Shown here piece after piece: positions 56,439-64,000 of a DNA stretch of 64,000 nt; within the stretch, counting starts at the first letter, position 1, and the number at the start of each line of letters is the position of its first letter. The translations under genes were made by a program, and so were the position numbers. Origin of the DNA: Saccharopolyspora rosea (GTDB taxonomy: Bacteria; Actinomycetota; Actinomycetes; Mycobacteriales; Pseudonocardiaceae); assembly GCF_025643595.1 (NCBI RefSeq), contig NZ_CP102826.1:5270001-5334000 (forward strand), in the 5' to 3' direction. The notes beneath the pieces are model-generated. The model was not told where the DNA came from. It made no database searches and was given only the letters and a program-made list of their open reading frames with translations.

Positions 56439-56463
56439 CGGGCGCCCACCGCCTCGGCGCCCG
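56439..56463 (-). terminator. Hairpin after first CPBP gene
   Basis: CGGGCGCC (56439-56446) pairs with GGCGCCCG (56456-56463), loop 9 nt, 58 nt past the CPBP stop and upstream of the rpsP start. Confidence 0.5.
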
Positions 56464-56520
56464 TCCTCGACGCAGCCGCGCCAGCAGCGCACCCCGTGCC
56501 CCCGGGGCGGAGGCGGGCGC

Positions 56521-57285
56521 TCAGGCGGGCATCAGGCCCAGGGAGATCAACAGCAGCCCCAGCGCGGGCAGGAAGTTGTTGACCTGGTGGGCGACCACGC
56601 TGGCGGTGAGCGAGCCGGTGACCATCCGGGCCACGCCGATCGGGATCGCGATCACCAGCAGCAGCACGGTGCGGTCCGGTTCGAGGTGTCCGATGGCGAA
56701 CAGCGCGGTGCTGAGCAGGAACACGTTGAGCTGGCTCCACCGCAGGCGTTCCATCGCGCCCCACAGCAGTCCTCGGTACAGCACCTCCTCGCACACCGGG
56801 GCCAGCAGCCAGACGTGCAGGAAGATCACGACCGCGAGGGCCGGCGGCAGCTTGACGCCGTCGAGCAGGCCGCTCACCGTCGAATGCGCGTTCTGCGGTC
56901 CCATCCACCGGGTCCACAGCGTCGTCGCGATGGTCGTGCTGACCAGGCCGACCGCCCCGATGCTCAGCCCGGTGGTGACGTCGGACCAGCGCCATTGCAG
57001 GCCGAAGTCCAGGCGCGGCCCGTTGCCGCGGACGACCGTGATCGCCACGGCCACCAGCGCGGCGACGACCGTCGGCAGGATCAGCGTCACGACGATCGCG
57101 AGGGCGTCGGGAGTACCGAAGATCGCTGCGAGCACCACCGAGACCAGCACGAAAACGGCCTGGGCGAAGAAGAACGCACCGAGCCCCCACCGGTGCGTGC
57201 GGACCGGCGAGGGCTCGGGCGGCGGTTCGGTGGTGCTTGCGGGCAGCGGCGCGTGCTTGGTCGGTTCAGGTTGTGCAGCGTTCAC
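56521..57285 (-). CDS. CPBP (CAAX-like) intramembrane metalloprotease, copy 1
   Basis: A 254-residue membrane protein with about six helices and the abortive-phage-resistance/CAAX prenyl endopeptidase signature EExxxR as [11 protein letters not shown], then a His motif in AIGHLEPDR and VVAHQVNN. Substrate unknown. GTG start; 106 bp after the second CPBP stop with a 16-bp palindrome between them. Confidence 0.85.
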   Translation of the reverse strand: MNAAQPEPTKHAPLPASTTEPPPEPSPVRTHRWGLGAFFFAQAVFVLVSVVLAAIFGTPDALAIVVTLILPTVVAALVAVAITVVRGNGPRLDFGLQWRWSDVTTGLSIGAVGLVSTTIATTLWTRWMGPQNAHSTVSGLLDGVKLPPALAVVIFLHVWLLAPVCEEVLYRGLLWGAMERLRWSQLNVFLLSTALFAIGHLEPDRTVLLLVIAIPIGVARMVTGSLTASVVAHQVNNFLPALGLLLISLGLMPA

Positions 57286-57336
57286 GGGCGCCTCCGTGGT
57301 GCCTTGGCGGCTGCCGGGCCCGCCCCGGCTTCCTTG

Positions 57337-57352
57337 CGGTGTTCGAACACCG
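57337..57352. promoter_or_regulatory. 16-bp perfect palindrome upstream of first CPBP gene
   Basis: CGGTGTTC followed by its reverse complement GAACACCG, 52 bp before the CPBP start. Spacing and symmetry look like a TetR-type operator. It lacks the four-base centre of a LexA box. Confidence 0.5.
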
Positions 57353-57391
57353 ACGGAGACGCCAGGTTACTCCCGCAACGTGTCCCGGTGA

Positions 57392-58210
57392 TCACCCCGC
57401 GGCGGCGAACAGCAGGAGAGCGGGCAAGAAGTTGTTGGTGGCGTGGGCGACCACGCTGGCCCCGACCCTCCCGGTGATCATCCGCGCGCTGCCGATCGCC
57501 AGACCGCTGAAGAACAGCACCGGCGTCCGCCACGCCTCCTGGTGGATCAGCGCGAAGATCAACGAGGTCAGCACGAGGACGACGTAGCGCGGCACGCGGT
57601 AGTGCTCCAGGGCTCCCCACAACGCGCCGCGCATGAGCAGTTCCTCGGTGAGCGGGGCGCCGATGAACGCGAACAGCGCGAACAGGAACAGCCAGACCGT
57701 CCGCTCGCCGTGCATCAGCCGGGTCAGCCCGGTGGCCGGTGGCGGGCCGGAGAACTTGATCGCGATCAGGGTCAGCACCCACGAGCCGACCAGGGCGATG
57801 GCGCCGCACGCCAGCCCGACCCGGAAGTCGCGGCGGCGCGGCAGCAGGCCGAAGTCCGAGCGCAGGCCGCGGCCCTTCCACCAGGAGAACACCGCCGGGA
57901 CCAGGCCGAGCAGGATGTTCGGGGCGAAGGACAGCAACAGCAGCGGACCGGTCTGCGGAGGCCGGGCCGGGTCGAACCCGCCGGAGTGCGTGGGCCGCGC
58001 GGCGCCGAGGACCAGCACGACCAGGTAGTAGCCGCCGTAGCCGAGGAAGAACGCCAGGAACCCCCAGGCCAGCGAGCCGCGGCGGGCGGCCTCCAGGTGG
58101 GCCTCCCAGAAGCGCGGGTGCGCGTCGCCGGTGGTGTCCTCGACCGGGCGCATCGGTTCGGGCTCGAAGGCCGGAACATCGTGCCGCGGCTGCTCGTCGG
58201 ACTGGTCCAC
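57392..58210 (-). CDS. CPBP (CAAX-like) intramembrane metalloprotease, copy 2
   Basis: A 272-residue paralogue of the neighbouring CPBP protein. The signature is TEELLMRGALWGAL; His residues in LIHQEAW and VVAHATNN complete the presumed metal site. A charged N-terminus of about 45 residues precedes roughly seven helices. The adjacent pair probably arose by duplication. Some CPBP proteins process peptides or confer bacteriocin immunity; no bacteriocin gene is here. Confidence 0.85.
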   Translation of the reverse strand: MDQSDEQPRHDVPAFEPEPMRPVEDTTGDAHPRFWEAHLEAARRGSLAWGFLAFFLGYGGYYLVVLVLGAARPTHSGGFDPARPPQTGPLLLLSFAPNILLGLVPAVFSWWKGRGLRSDFGLLPRRRDFRVGLACGAIALVGSWVLTLIAIKFSGPPPATGLTRLMHGERTVWLFLFALFAFIGAPLTEELLMRGALWGALEHYRVPRYVVLVLTSLIFALIHQEAWRTPVLFFSGLAIGSARMITGRVGASVVAHATNNFLPALLLFAAAG

Positions 58211-58268
58211 CTCTGCTCCCCTCGACCATCCCAGCGTAAGCCGGAGGGCCGGGGCGGGGCGGCGCTGC

Positions 58269-59342
58269 TCAGGCGACCGGACGGCCGCGCAGCACGATCC
58301 GACTCGGGTGGGCGAGCACGCCGAGGTCCTTGCGCGGGTCGGCGTCGTAGCAGACCAGGTCGGCCACCGCGCCGTGCTCCAGGCCGGACCAACCGAGCCA
58401 GTCGCGGGCCGCCCACGACGCGGCGCCCAGCGCCTGCTCGGCGGACATGCCGACGCGGTGCAGCGCGGCGACCTCGTCGGCGAGCCGGCCGTGCGCGATG
58501 CCGCCGCCCGCGTCGGTGCCCGCGTAGACCGGCACGCCCGCCTCGATGGCCTTGGCGACCGTGCGGTCGCCGCGCCGGTAGAGGTCGGTCATGTGCGCGG
58601 CGTAGTCCGGGTACTTGACCGCGGACTCGGCGAACGACGGGAAGTTCTCGATGTTGATCAGCGTCGGGACCAGCGCGGTGCCGTGCCGCGACATCAGCTC
58701 GACGGTCTCGTCGGTCAGACCGGTGCCGTGCTCGATGCAGTCGATGCCCGCCGAGATCAGCCCCGGCAGCGCGGCCTCGCCGAAGACGTGCGCCGTGACC
58801 CGGGCTCCCTTGCGGTGCGCGACCGCGATCGCCTCGGCCAGCACCTCGTCGGTCCACAGCGGCGCGAGGTCACCGACCGAGCGGTCGATCCAGTCGCCGA
58901 CCAGCTTCACCCAGCCGTCGCCGTCCTCGGCCTGCGCGGCGACGGCCGCGGGCAGCTGCTCCTCGGCTTCGAGCTCGTCGGCCAGGTGCCGGATGTAGCG
59001 CTTGGGACGGGCGAGGTGCCGACCGGCGCGGATGATCCGGGGCAGGTCTTCGCGCTCCTGCAACGGCCGCGTGTCGATCGGCGCGCCGCAGTCGCGCACC
59101 AGCAGCGTGCCCGCCTCGCGGTCGGTCTCGGCCTGGACCGCGGCCTCGTCGAGCCCGACCGGGCCGTCGCTGCCGATGCCGACGTGGCAGTGCGCGTCGA
59201 CCAGGCCGGGCAGCAGATAGCCGCCGTCGAACACGGTGTCCGCGCCGGGCACCGGGTCGAGGCTGATCAGCCCGTCGCGGACCCACAGGTCGCGGTGCTC
59301 GCCGTCGGGGAGGACCACTCCCCGAAGGTGCAGCGCGCTCAC
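58269..59342 (-). CDS. Metal-dependent amidohydrolase (imidazolonepropionase-like)
   Basis: A 357-residue TIM-barrel hydrolase. Metal ligands: His51 and His53 in DAHCHVG, a further His in THVFGEA-type ARVTAHVFGE, another in CIEHGTG, and the Asp of AGTDAGGG. The reaction is unknown; the mycobacterial homologue lies beside ffh too. GTG start overlaps the ffh stop by 4 bp (GTGA). Confidence 0.87.
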   Translation of the reverse strand: MSALHLRGVVLPDGEHRDLWVRDGLISLDPVPGADTVFDGGYLLPGLVDAHCHVGIGSDGPVGLDEAAVQAETDREAGTLLVRDCGAPIDTRPLQEREDLPRIIRAGRHLARPKRYIRHLADELEAEEQLPAAVAAQAEDGDGWVKLVGDWIDRSVGDLAPLWTDEVLAEAIAVAHRKGARVTAHVFGEAALPGLISAGIDCIEHGTGLTDETVELMSRHGTALVPTLINIENFPSFAESAVKYPDYAAHMTDLYRRGDRTVAKAIEAGVPVYAGTDAGGGIAHGRLADEVAALHRVGMSAEQALGAASWAARDWLGWSGLEHGAVADLVCYDADPRKDLGVLAHPSRIVLRGRPVA

Positions 59343-60880
59343 TTCTTCTTGCCGCCGAAGTTCAGCTTCGACGGGTCGAAACCGGCGGGCAGGTCGTTGA
59401 GGCCGCCGCCCTCCAGCTTGGACAGGTCGGGGCCGCCGCCGAAGCCACCACCGGGCAGTGCCGGGAAGCCGCCGGGCATACCGCGCAGGCCCTTCGGCTG
59501 GGTCGGGCCCTTGCCCTTGCCCTTCTTCCCCTTCTTGCCCTTCTTGGTCTTGCGCTTGGTGCCGCCGCCGAAACCGCCGAACTGGCCCGCCATCTGCTGC
59601 ATCATCTTGCGGGCCTCGAAGAACCGGTTGACCAGGTCGTTGATGTCGCTGACCGTCACGCCGGAGCCGCGGGCGATGCGCTGCCGCCGGGAGGCGTTGA
59701 TGATCTTGGGATCGGCCCGCTCGGCGGGCGTCATGCCGCGGATGATCGCCTGGATGCGGTCCAGGTGCTTCTCGTCGAAGTTGGCCAGCTGGTCCTTCAT
59801 CTGGCCGGCACCGGGGAGCATGCCCAGCAGGTTCTGCAGCGGTCCCATCCGGCGGACCGCCTGCATCTGCTCCAGGAAGTCCTCCAGGGTCAGCTCGCCG
59901 GAACCGAGCTTGGCCGCGGCCTGTTCGGCCTGCTCGGCGTCGAACGCCTGCTCGGCCTGCTCGATGAGGGTGAGCACGTCGCCCATGCCCAGGATCCGGC
60001 TGGCCATCCGGTCCGGGTGGAAGACGTCGAAGTCGCCGAGCTTCTCGCCGTTGGAGGCGAACATGATCGGCTGGCCGGTCACCTGGCGCACCGAGAGCGC
60101 GGCACCGCCGCGCGCGTCGCCGTCGAGCTTGGTGAGCACCACGCCGTTGAAGCCGACCCCGTCGCGGAACGCCTCCGCGGTGGTCACCGCGTCCTGGCCG
60201 ATCATCGCGTCGAGGACGAACAGGACCTCGTCCGGCTTGATCGCGTCCCGGATGTCGGCGGCCTGCTGCATCATCTCCTGGTCGACGCCCAGGCGGCCCG
60301 CGGTGTCGACGATCACCACGTCGTGCTGGCTGCGGCGGGCCTCCTCGATGCTGCGGCGGGCCACCTCGACCGGGTCGCCGACGCCGTTGCCCGGTTCGGG
60401 GGCGTAGACCGGAACACCGGCGCGCTCACCGACGATCTGCAGCTGGTTGACCGCGTTGGGGCGCTGCAGGTCGCAGGCCACCAGCAGCGGGGTGTGGCTC
60501 TGCCCGGCCAGCCACTTGGCGAGCTTGCCCGCCAGCGTCGTCTTACCGGAGCCCTGCAGACCCGCGAGCATGATCACGGTCGGCGGGGTCTTGGCGAACT
60601 CCAGCCGCCGCGTCTCGCCGCCGAGGATGCCGATCAGCTCCTCGTTGACGATCTTGACGACCTGCTGGGCCGGGTTCAGCGCCTGCGAGACCTCGGCACC
60701 CTTGGCGCGCTCCTTGACACCCTTGATGAAGCTGCGCACCACGGGGAGAGCCACGTCGGCTTCGAGCAGGGCGATGCGGATCTCCCGCGCGGTGGCGTCG
60801 ATGTCGGCGTCGGAGAGCCGCCCCTTGCCGCGCAGGTTCGTCAGGACCGAGGTGAGCCGGTCGGAAAGAGTGTCGAACAC
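59339..60880 (-). CDS. ffh: Signal recognition particle protein Ffh
   Basis: A 513-residue SRP54 GTPase that takes ribosomes with nascent membrane proteins to FtsY. N domain (1-85), G domain with P-loop GLQGSGKTT and DTAGR, and a methionine-rich M domain (about 300-430) with MQQMAGQF. A Gly/Pro-rich linker and a Lys tail end it. The 4.5S RNA gene was not found in the window. Confidence 0.97.
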   Translation of the reverse strand: MFDTLSDRLTSVLTNLRGKGRLSDADIDATAREIRIALLEADVALPVVRSFIKGVKERAKGAEVSQALNPAQQVVKIVNEELIGILGGETRRLEFAKTPPTVIMLAGLQGSGKTTLAGKLAKWLAGQSHTPLLVACDLQRPNAVNQLQIVGERAGVPVYAPEPGNGVGDPVEVARRSIEEARRSQHDVVIVDTAGRLGVDQEMMQQAADIRDAIKPDEVLFVLDAMIGQDAVTTAEAFRDGVGFNGVVLTKLDGDARGGAALSVRQVTGQPIMFASNGEKLGDFDVFHPDRMASRILGMGDVLTLIEQAEQAFDAEQAEQAAAKLGSGELTLEDFLEQMQAVRRMGPLQNLLGMLPGAGQMKDQLANFDEKHLDRIQAIIRGMTPAERADPKIINASRRQRIARGSGVTVSDINDLVNRFFEARKMMQQMAGQFGGFGGGTKRKTKKGKKGKKGKGKGPTQPKGLRGMPGGFPALPGGGFGGGPDLSKLEGGGLNDLPAGFDPSKLNFGGKKK

Positions 60881-60953
60881 GGGTTCACGGGCTCCAGAGT
60901 CGATGGGTGTACCTGGGTACCTATGCGAGGGTAACCGCCGCCAGAACCCCCCT

Positions 60954-60991
60954 GACGCGAAGCGTCCCAGAAGACTGCGGCGCGAAGCGCC
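60954..60991 (+). repeat. 38-bp REP-like direct repeat, unit 1
   Basis: Contains the small hairpins GACGC-GAA-GCGTC and GGCGC-GAA-GCGCC. Unit 2 lies 64 bp downstream and matches at 35 of 38 bases. Confidence 0.7.
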
Positions 60992-61017
60992 TCGGTGGGG
61001 GCGGTGGCCGGGCGACA

Positions 61018-61055
61018 GACGCGAAGCGTCCCATAAGACCGCGGCGCGGAGCGCC
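61018..61055 (+). repeat. 38-bp REP-like direct repeat, unit 2
   Basis: Same two hairpins as unit 1, the second with a GGA loop (GGCGC-GGA-GCGCC). Its 3' half also takes part in the longer terminator stem at 61043-61075. Confidence 0.7.
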
Positions 61056-61075
61056 CCGTGGGATCGCTCCGCGCC
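61043..61075 (-). terminator. Hairpin terminator after the DEAD-box helicase gene
   Basis: GGCGCGGAGCG (61043-61053) pairs perfectly with CGCTCCGCGCC (61065-61075), loop 11 nt, starting 37 nt past the helicase stop on the minus strand. No T run. Confidence 0.7.
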
Positions 61076-61111
61076 CTCCGGTGTCCTGGCGGCGGGGGAC
61101 CCGCCCGGGCC

Positions 61112-62830
61112 TCAGGCGACGTCGCGGTCGCGGGAGCGGCGCTTGCCCGCGACGGACGCCGCGGACTGCGGCGAGCGCTGGCCCTTGCGGTGCGGTTTCG
61201 GCTTGTCCCGGCCGGGGCGGCGGGGACGTCGCGAGATGGCCTCGCCGTCGGCCCGGGTGATCCGCAGCCCGCGACCGGCGACCTGGGTCTTGCGCAGCCT
61301 GCTGAGCAGCTCGTCCGGCAGGCCGGCGGGCAGCTCGATCAAGGTGTGCTCGGCGCGGATGTCGATGTGGCCGATGTGCTTGCTGGCCAGGCCGCCCTCG
61401 TTGGCGAGCGCGCCGACCAGGGCGCGCGGGGTGACCCGGTTGCGGCGGCCGACCTCCACCCGGTACGTCTCGGTGTCCGAACCGGCGGGCTCGAAGGAAC
61501 CGCCGTCGGCCTCCTGCTCGGCCTCGGGCTCCAGCAGCAGCGGCCGGTCGCCCTGCGCCATGCAGGCCAGCGCGGCGGCGATCTCCGCGGCGGGCACCTC
61601 GTGGGTGCGCTCGTAGTCCCGCACCAGCTCGCGGAAGGTGTCCAGCCCGCCGGAGTCGAGCGTGTCGGTGATGCGCTGGGCGAACCGCGCCAGCCGCCGC
61701 TCGTTGACGGCCTCGGTGCTGGGCAGTTCCATCTGCTCGATGGTCTGCCGGGTGGCGCGTTCGATGTTGCGCAGCAGGTGCCGCTCGCGCGGGGCGACGA
61801 ACAGGATCGCCTCACCGCTGCGCCCGGCCCGGCCGGTGCGGCCGACCCGGTGCACGTACGACTCGGTGTCGTGCGGGATGTCGTAGTTGAGCACGTGCGA
61901 GATGCGCTCGACGTCGAGGCCGCGCGCGGCCACGTCCGTGGCGACCAGGATGTCGAGCCGGCCGTCGCGCAGCTGGCCGATCGTGCGCTCGCGCAGCGGC
62001 TGCGGGATGTCGCCGTTGATCGCCGCCGCGCTGAAGCCGCGGGTCTGGAGCTGCTCGGCGAGCTCCTCGGTGACCTGCTTGGTGCGCACGAACACGATCA
62101 CCGCGTCGAACGGCTCGACCTCCAGGATTCGGGTGAGCGCGTCGAGCTTGCGCGGCCCGCGCACCGGCACGTACCGCTGGTTGATGTTGGTCGCGGTGCT
62201 GGTCTTGGTGCGCACCGCGATCTCGACCGGCTCGCGCAGGTAGGACTGGGTGATCTTGCGGACCGCGCCGGGCATGGTCGCCGAGAACAGCGCCACCTGC
62301 CTGCTGTCCGGGACCTTCTGCAGGATCGTCTCGACGTCCTCGATGAAGCCCATGCGCAGCATCTCGTCGGCCTCGTCGAGCACCAGGTTCCGCAGCCCCG
62401 CCGGGTCGAGGGAACCCTTGTTGAGGTGGTCGATCAACCGGCCGGGGGTGCCGACGACGACGTGCGCGCCGCGGCGCAGCCCGGCCAGCTGCGGGCCGTA
62501 GCTCTGCCCGCCGTAGATCGGCAGGACGTGGAAGCCGGGCAGGTGCGCGGCGTAGCGCTGGAACGCCTCGGAGACCTGCAGCGCCAGTTCGCGGGTCGGC
62601 GTCAGCACGAGCGCCTGCGGAGTGGTCAGGTCCAGGTCGAGGCGGGACAGGATCGGCAGCGCGAACGCCGCGGTCTTGCCGGTCCCGGTCTGGGCGAGCC
62701 CCAGCACGTCCTGCCCGGCGAGCAGGTGGGGGATCGTTTTCTCCTGGATCGGCGAGGGGCTCTCGTAACCGAGCTCGCCGAGCGCTCGGAGCACGCGGGA
62801 GTCGAGGTCGAGTTCATCGAAGGTGGGCAT
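61112..62830 (-). CDS. deaD: DEAD-box RNA helicase (DeaD/CsdA type)
   Basis: A 572-residue ATP-dependent RNA helicase. Motif Q precedes AQTGTGKT (46-53), DEAD is in VLDEADEM, SAT is in LFSATMPG, and HRVGRTGRAGR is motif VI. A C-terminal DbpA-like RNA-binding domain is followed by a basic Arg/Lys tail with RRPRRPGRDKPKPHRKG. Acts in ribosome assembly and cold growth in other bacteria. ATG at 62830 follows GAGGAGACC at long spacing. Confidence 0.93.
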   Translation of the reverse strand: MPTFDELDLDSRVLRALGELGYESPSPIQEKTIPHLLAGQDVLGLAQTGTGKTAAFALPILSRLDLDLTTPQALVLTPTRELALQVSEAFQRYAAHLPGFHVLPIYGGQSYGPQLAGLRRGAHVVVGTPGRLIDHLNKGSLDPAGLRNLVLDEADEMLRMGFIEDVETILQKVPDSRQVALFSATMPGAVRKITQSYLREPVEIAVRTKTSTATNINQRYVPVRGPRKLDALTRILEVEPFDAVIVFVRTKQVTEELAEQLQTRGFSAAAINGDIPQPLRERTIGQLRDGRLDILVATDVAARGLDVERISHVLNYDIPHDTESYVHRVGRTGRAGRSGEAILFVAPRERHLLRNIERATRQTIEQMELPSTEAVNERRLARFAQRITDTLDSGGLDTFRELVRDYERTHEVPAAEIAAALACMAQGDRPLLLEPEAEQEADGGSFEPAGSDTETYRVEVGRRNRVTPRALVGALANEGGLASKHIGHIDIRAEHTLIELPAGLPDELLSRLRKTQVAGRGLRITRADGEAISRRPRRPGRDKPKPHRKGQRSPQSAASVAGKRRSRDRDVA

Positions 62831-63115
62831 GCTGGAAGCAGGTCTCCTCAGGGGGTCGTCGGGGGCTGATGTCCGCGCCGAACCTGGTGCTGCCCGCCGG
62901 GAATCGGGGTGGTCGGAGGCAGTCCGGGGCTCCGCCGCGCACGGCGTGCCGCTTGCGCTCGTCGAACCGCGCACACCTGGACCCACACCCTGTTGCCAGT
63001 CACTCGCAGCTCGATGATCTCAGCCAGGCGCGGCGACCGGCCGCCGCACCGGTGGTCCAGCCTAACGATCGCCGCGCGCGGGTGCCGAGGTGCCCCGCTG
63101 GCAACGGGACGCAGG

Positions 63116-63700
63116 TCACTCGGCGACGTCGAGGCGGAGTCCGTCGGCGACGTCATCGCGGGTGAGCAGGTGGACGCTCGGCCAGCCGCGCGGGCGGCGG
63201 CCGGCGCGCAGCCTCCGGTGCACGCGTTCGGCGCGCTGCGCGTGGCGCAGGAACGAGCGCGGCCGGATCAGCCTGCCGCGCACCCGCTGCCCGGCCAGCG
63301 CTTCGGTCGGATCGGCGTGCAACCACACCAGCACCCGTTGCCGACGGGTCAGCGCCGCGACCGCGAGCAGCAGCCCGCGCGTCGTGGCGCGGGTCGCGGG
63401 TTCGTGCGCGAGCACCGGCCCGCCGCGCGACAGGCAGAACCAGGCGATCCGGCTGCGGTGGACCAGGTGCACGAACGGCCGGTACCAGCGGTAGCGCAGG
63501 CGCGCCGGGAGGAGGCGGCGCAGCCGTCCCCGGACCTGCTCGGAATCCAGCACCGCGACGTCGGCGTCCGTGCGCAGCTTCGCCAGCGCGGTGGTCTTGC
63601 CCGCGCCCGGCACGCCCGCCAGCACGACCAGCGACCGCCGCCCGACGCGCACCGTCGGCGGCGAGTCGGCGGCAACGCGAGGAACATCCGGATTGTCCAC
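63116..63700 (-). CDS. P-loop NTPase/kinase-like protein
   Basis: About 194 residues from GTG 63700; start uncertain as no ribosome site is clear. Walker A GVPGAGKTT is near residues 29-37. A basic, Arg-rich segment (about 50-75) follows and the C-terminus ends in LLTRDDVADGLRLDVAE. It resembles small AAA_33-type kinases or zeta-like proteins. No antitoxin gene is beside it. A perfect TTGTCCACA overlaps the presumed start. Reaction unknown. Confidence 0.6.
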   Translation of the reverse strand: MDNPDVPRVAADSPPTVRVGRRSLVVLAGVPGAGKTTALAKLRTDADVAVLDSEQVRGRLRRLLPARLRYRWYRPFVHLVHRSRIAWFCLSRGGPVLAHEPATRATTRGLLLAVAALTRRQRVLVWLHADPTEALAGQRVRGRLIRPRSFLRHAQRAERVHRRLRAGRRPRGWPSVHLLTRDDVADGLRLDVAE

Positions 63701-64000
63701 AACGCGTTCCAGACTACGCGTGCGCCGATCTTGGGACCCGCGAATCGTGGCGGCGGCCACGCGCGGCGCGGGATGTGAAGCCGGCGGTGGCTCGCCTCCC
63801 CTTCGAGCCACCCCGGCGCCCCCTCGCGGCCACCCGGCGCCTCCCCTGCGCCGGCCCTGCCGGGCCTCCCCCCCGGCGGCCGCGGATGCGGTGGTCCACG
63901 TCCGGTTCCGCTCCCCGCCCGACCCCCAGCACGGGCGGGACGCCTCCCGGTTCCCCCTGATCACCGCGTCGCACCCAGAAGTCTGCCGGTCCCCGCCCGC
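63701..64000. other. Right edge, no gene recognised
   Basis: 300 bp of extremely GC- and Pro/Arg-codon-like DNA upstream of the P-loop gene. All frames are low-complexity and none has a ribosome site. The next gene is presumably beyond the edge. Confidence 0.4.

Noticed and set aside
56521..58210. CPBP pair as a bacteriocin immunity system
   Set aside because: No precursor peptide, modification enzyme or transporter gene nearby.
63116..63700. Zeta-toxin of a toxin-antitoxin pair
   Set aside because: Only a Walker A motif is recognisable; no antitoxin frame with a ribosome site precedes it.
1..64000. tRNA genes, CRISPR arrays, intact insertion sequences
   Set aside because: No GTTCGA-type T-arm with matching acceptor stem, no regularly spaced repeats, and no transposase motif were seen on either strand.

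Overview
The window is about 64 kb of very GC-rich DNA and reads as an actinobacterial chromosome, most likely a filamentous, sporulating member of the Pseudonocardiales (Saccharopolyspora-like). The evidence is a mycothione reductase, a WhiG-type sporulation sigma factor, many GTG starts, and a core gene order shared with Mycobacterium: map, GNAT, ispG, rip1, dxr, DUF2631, then cdsA, frr, pyrH, tsf, rpsB, and rpsP to rplS, lepB, rnhB, yraN, comM, dprA. I saw no tRNA, rRNA, CRISPR array, intact insertion sequence or prophage.

Left part (1-19.4 kb) is mostly accessory metabolism. A ChlI/VWA chelatase lies behind a clear cobalamin riboswitch, which marks it as a cobaltochelatase subunit. cobQ lies farther on. 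Between them are two paralogous secreted trypsin-like proteases, a LysE-type exporter, an atypical folD, a PobA-like monooxygenase, a translationally coupled KDG kinase / KDPG aldolase / 2-hydroxyacid dehydrogenase operon behind a strong operator-like dyad, a PEBP protein, a VanZ-RDD membrane protein, mycothione reductase, and a divergent MFS/FadR pair.

Middle part: map, a GNAT protein, ispG, rip1 and dxr form a minus-strand core block. From 24.9 to 36.3 kb a polyamine/GABA catabolic island interrupts the core order: permease, flavin amine oxidase, agmatinase-family ureohydrolase, two aldehyde dehydrogenases, two PucR regulators and divergent gabT. Together they could carry agmatine or putrescine to succinate. 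The island is closed by three adjacent inverted repeats before rlmN.

Right part (36.5-64 kb) is translation, DNA processing and secretion: rlmN, a DtxR-type regulator, cdsA, frr, pyrH, tsf, rpsB, a degenerate M23 protein, whiG, xerC, dprA, comM, yraN, rnhB, lepB, rplS, trmD, rimM, khpA, rpsP, two CPBP proteins, an amidohydrolase, ffh, a DEAD-box helicase and a P-loop protein.

The most interesting non-coding signals are a 29-bp bipartite DnaA-box-like element present in front of both the M23 gene and yraN, a 43-bp dispersed repeat found after pobA and directly before gabT, a REP-like direct repeat after the helicase gene, and the operator dyad of the KDG operon. I found no convincing new multi-gene defence or mobile system; the surprises are mostly regulatory.
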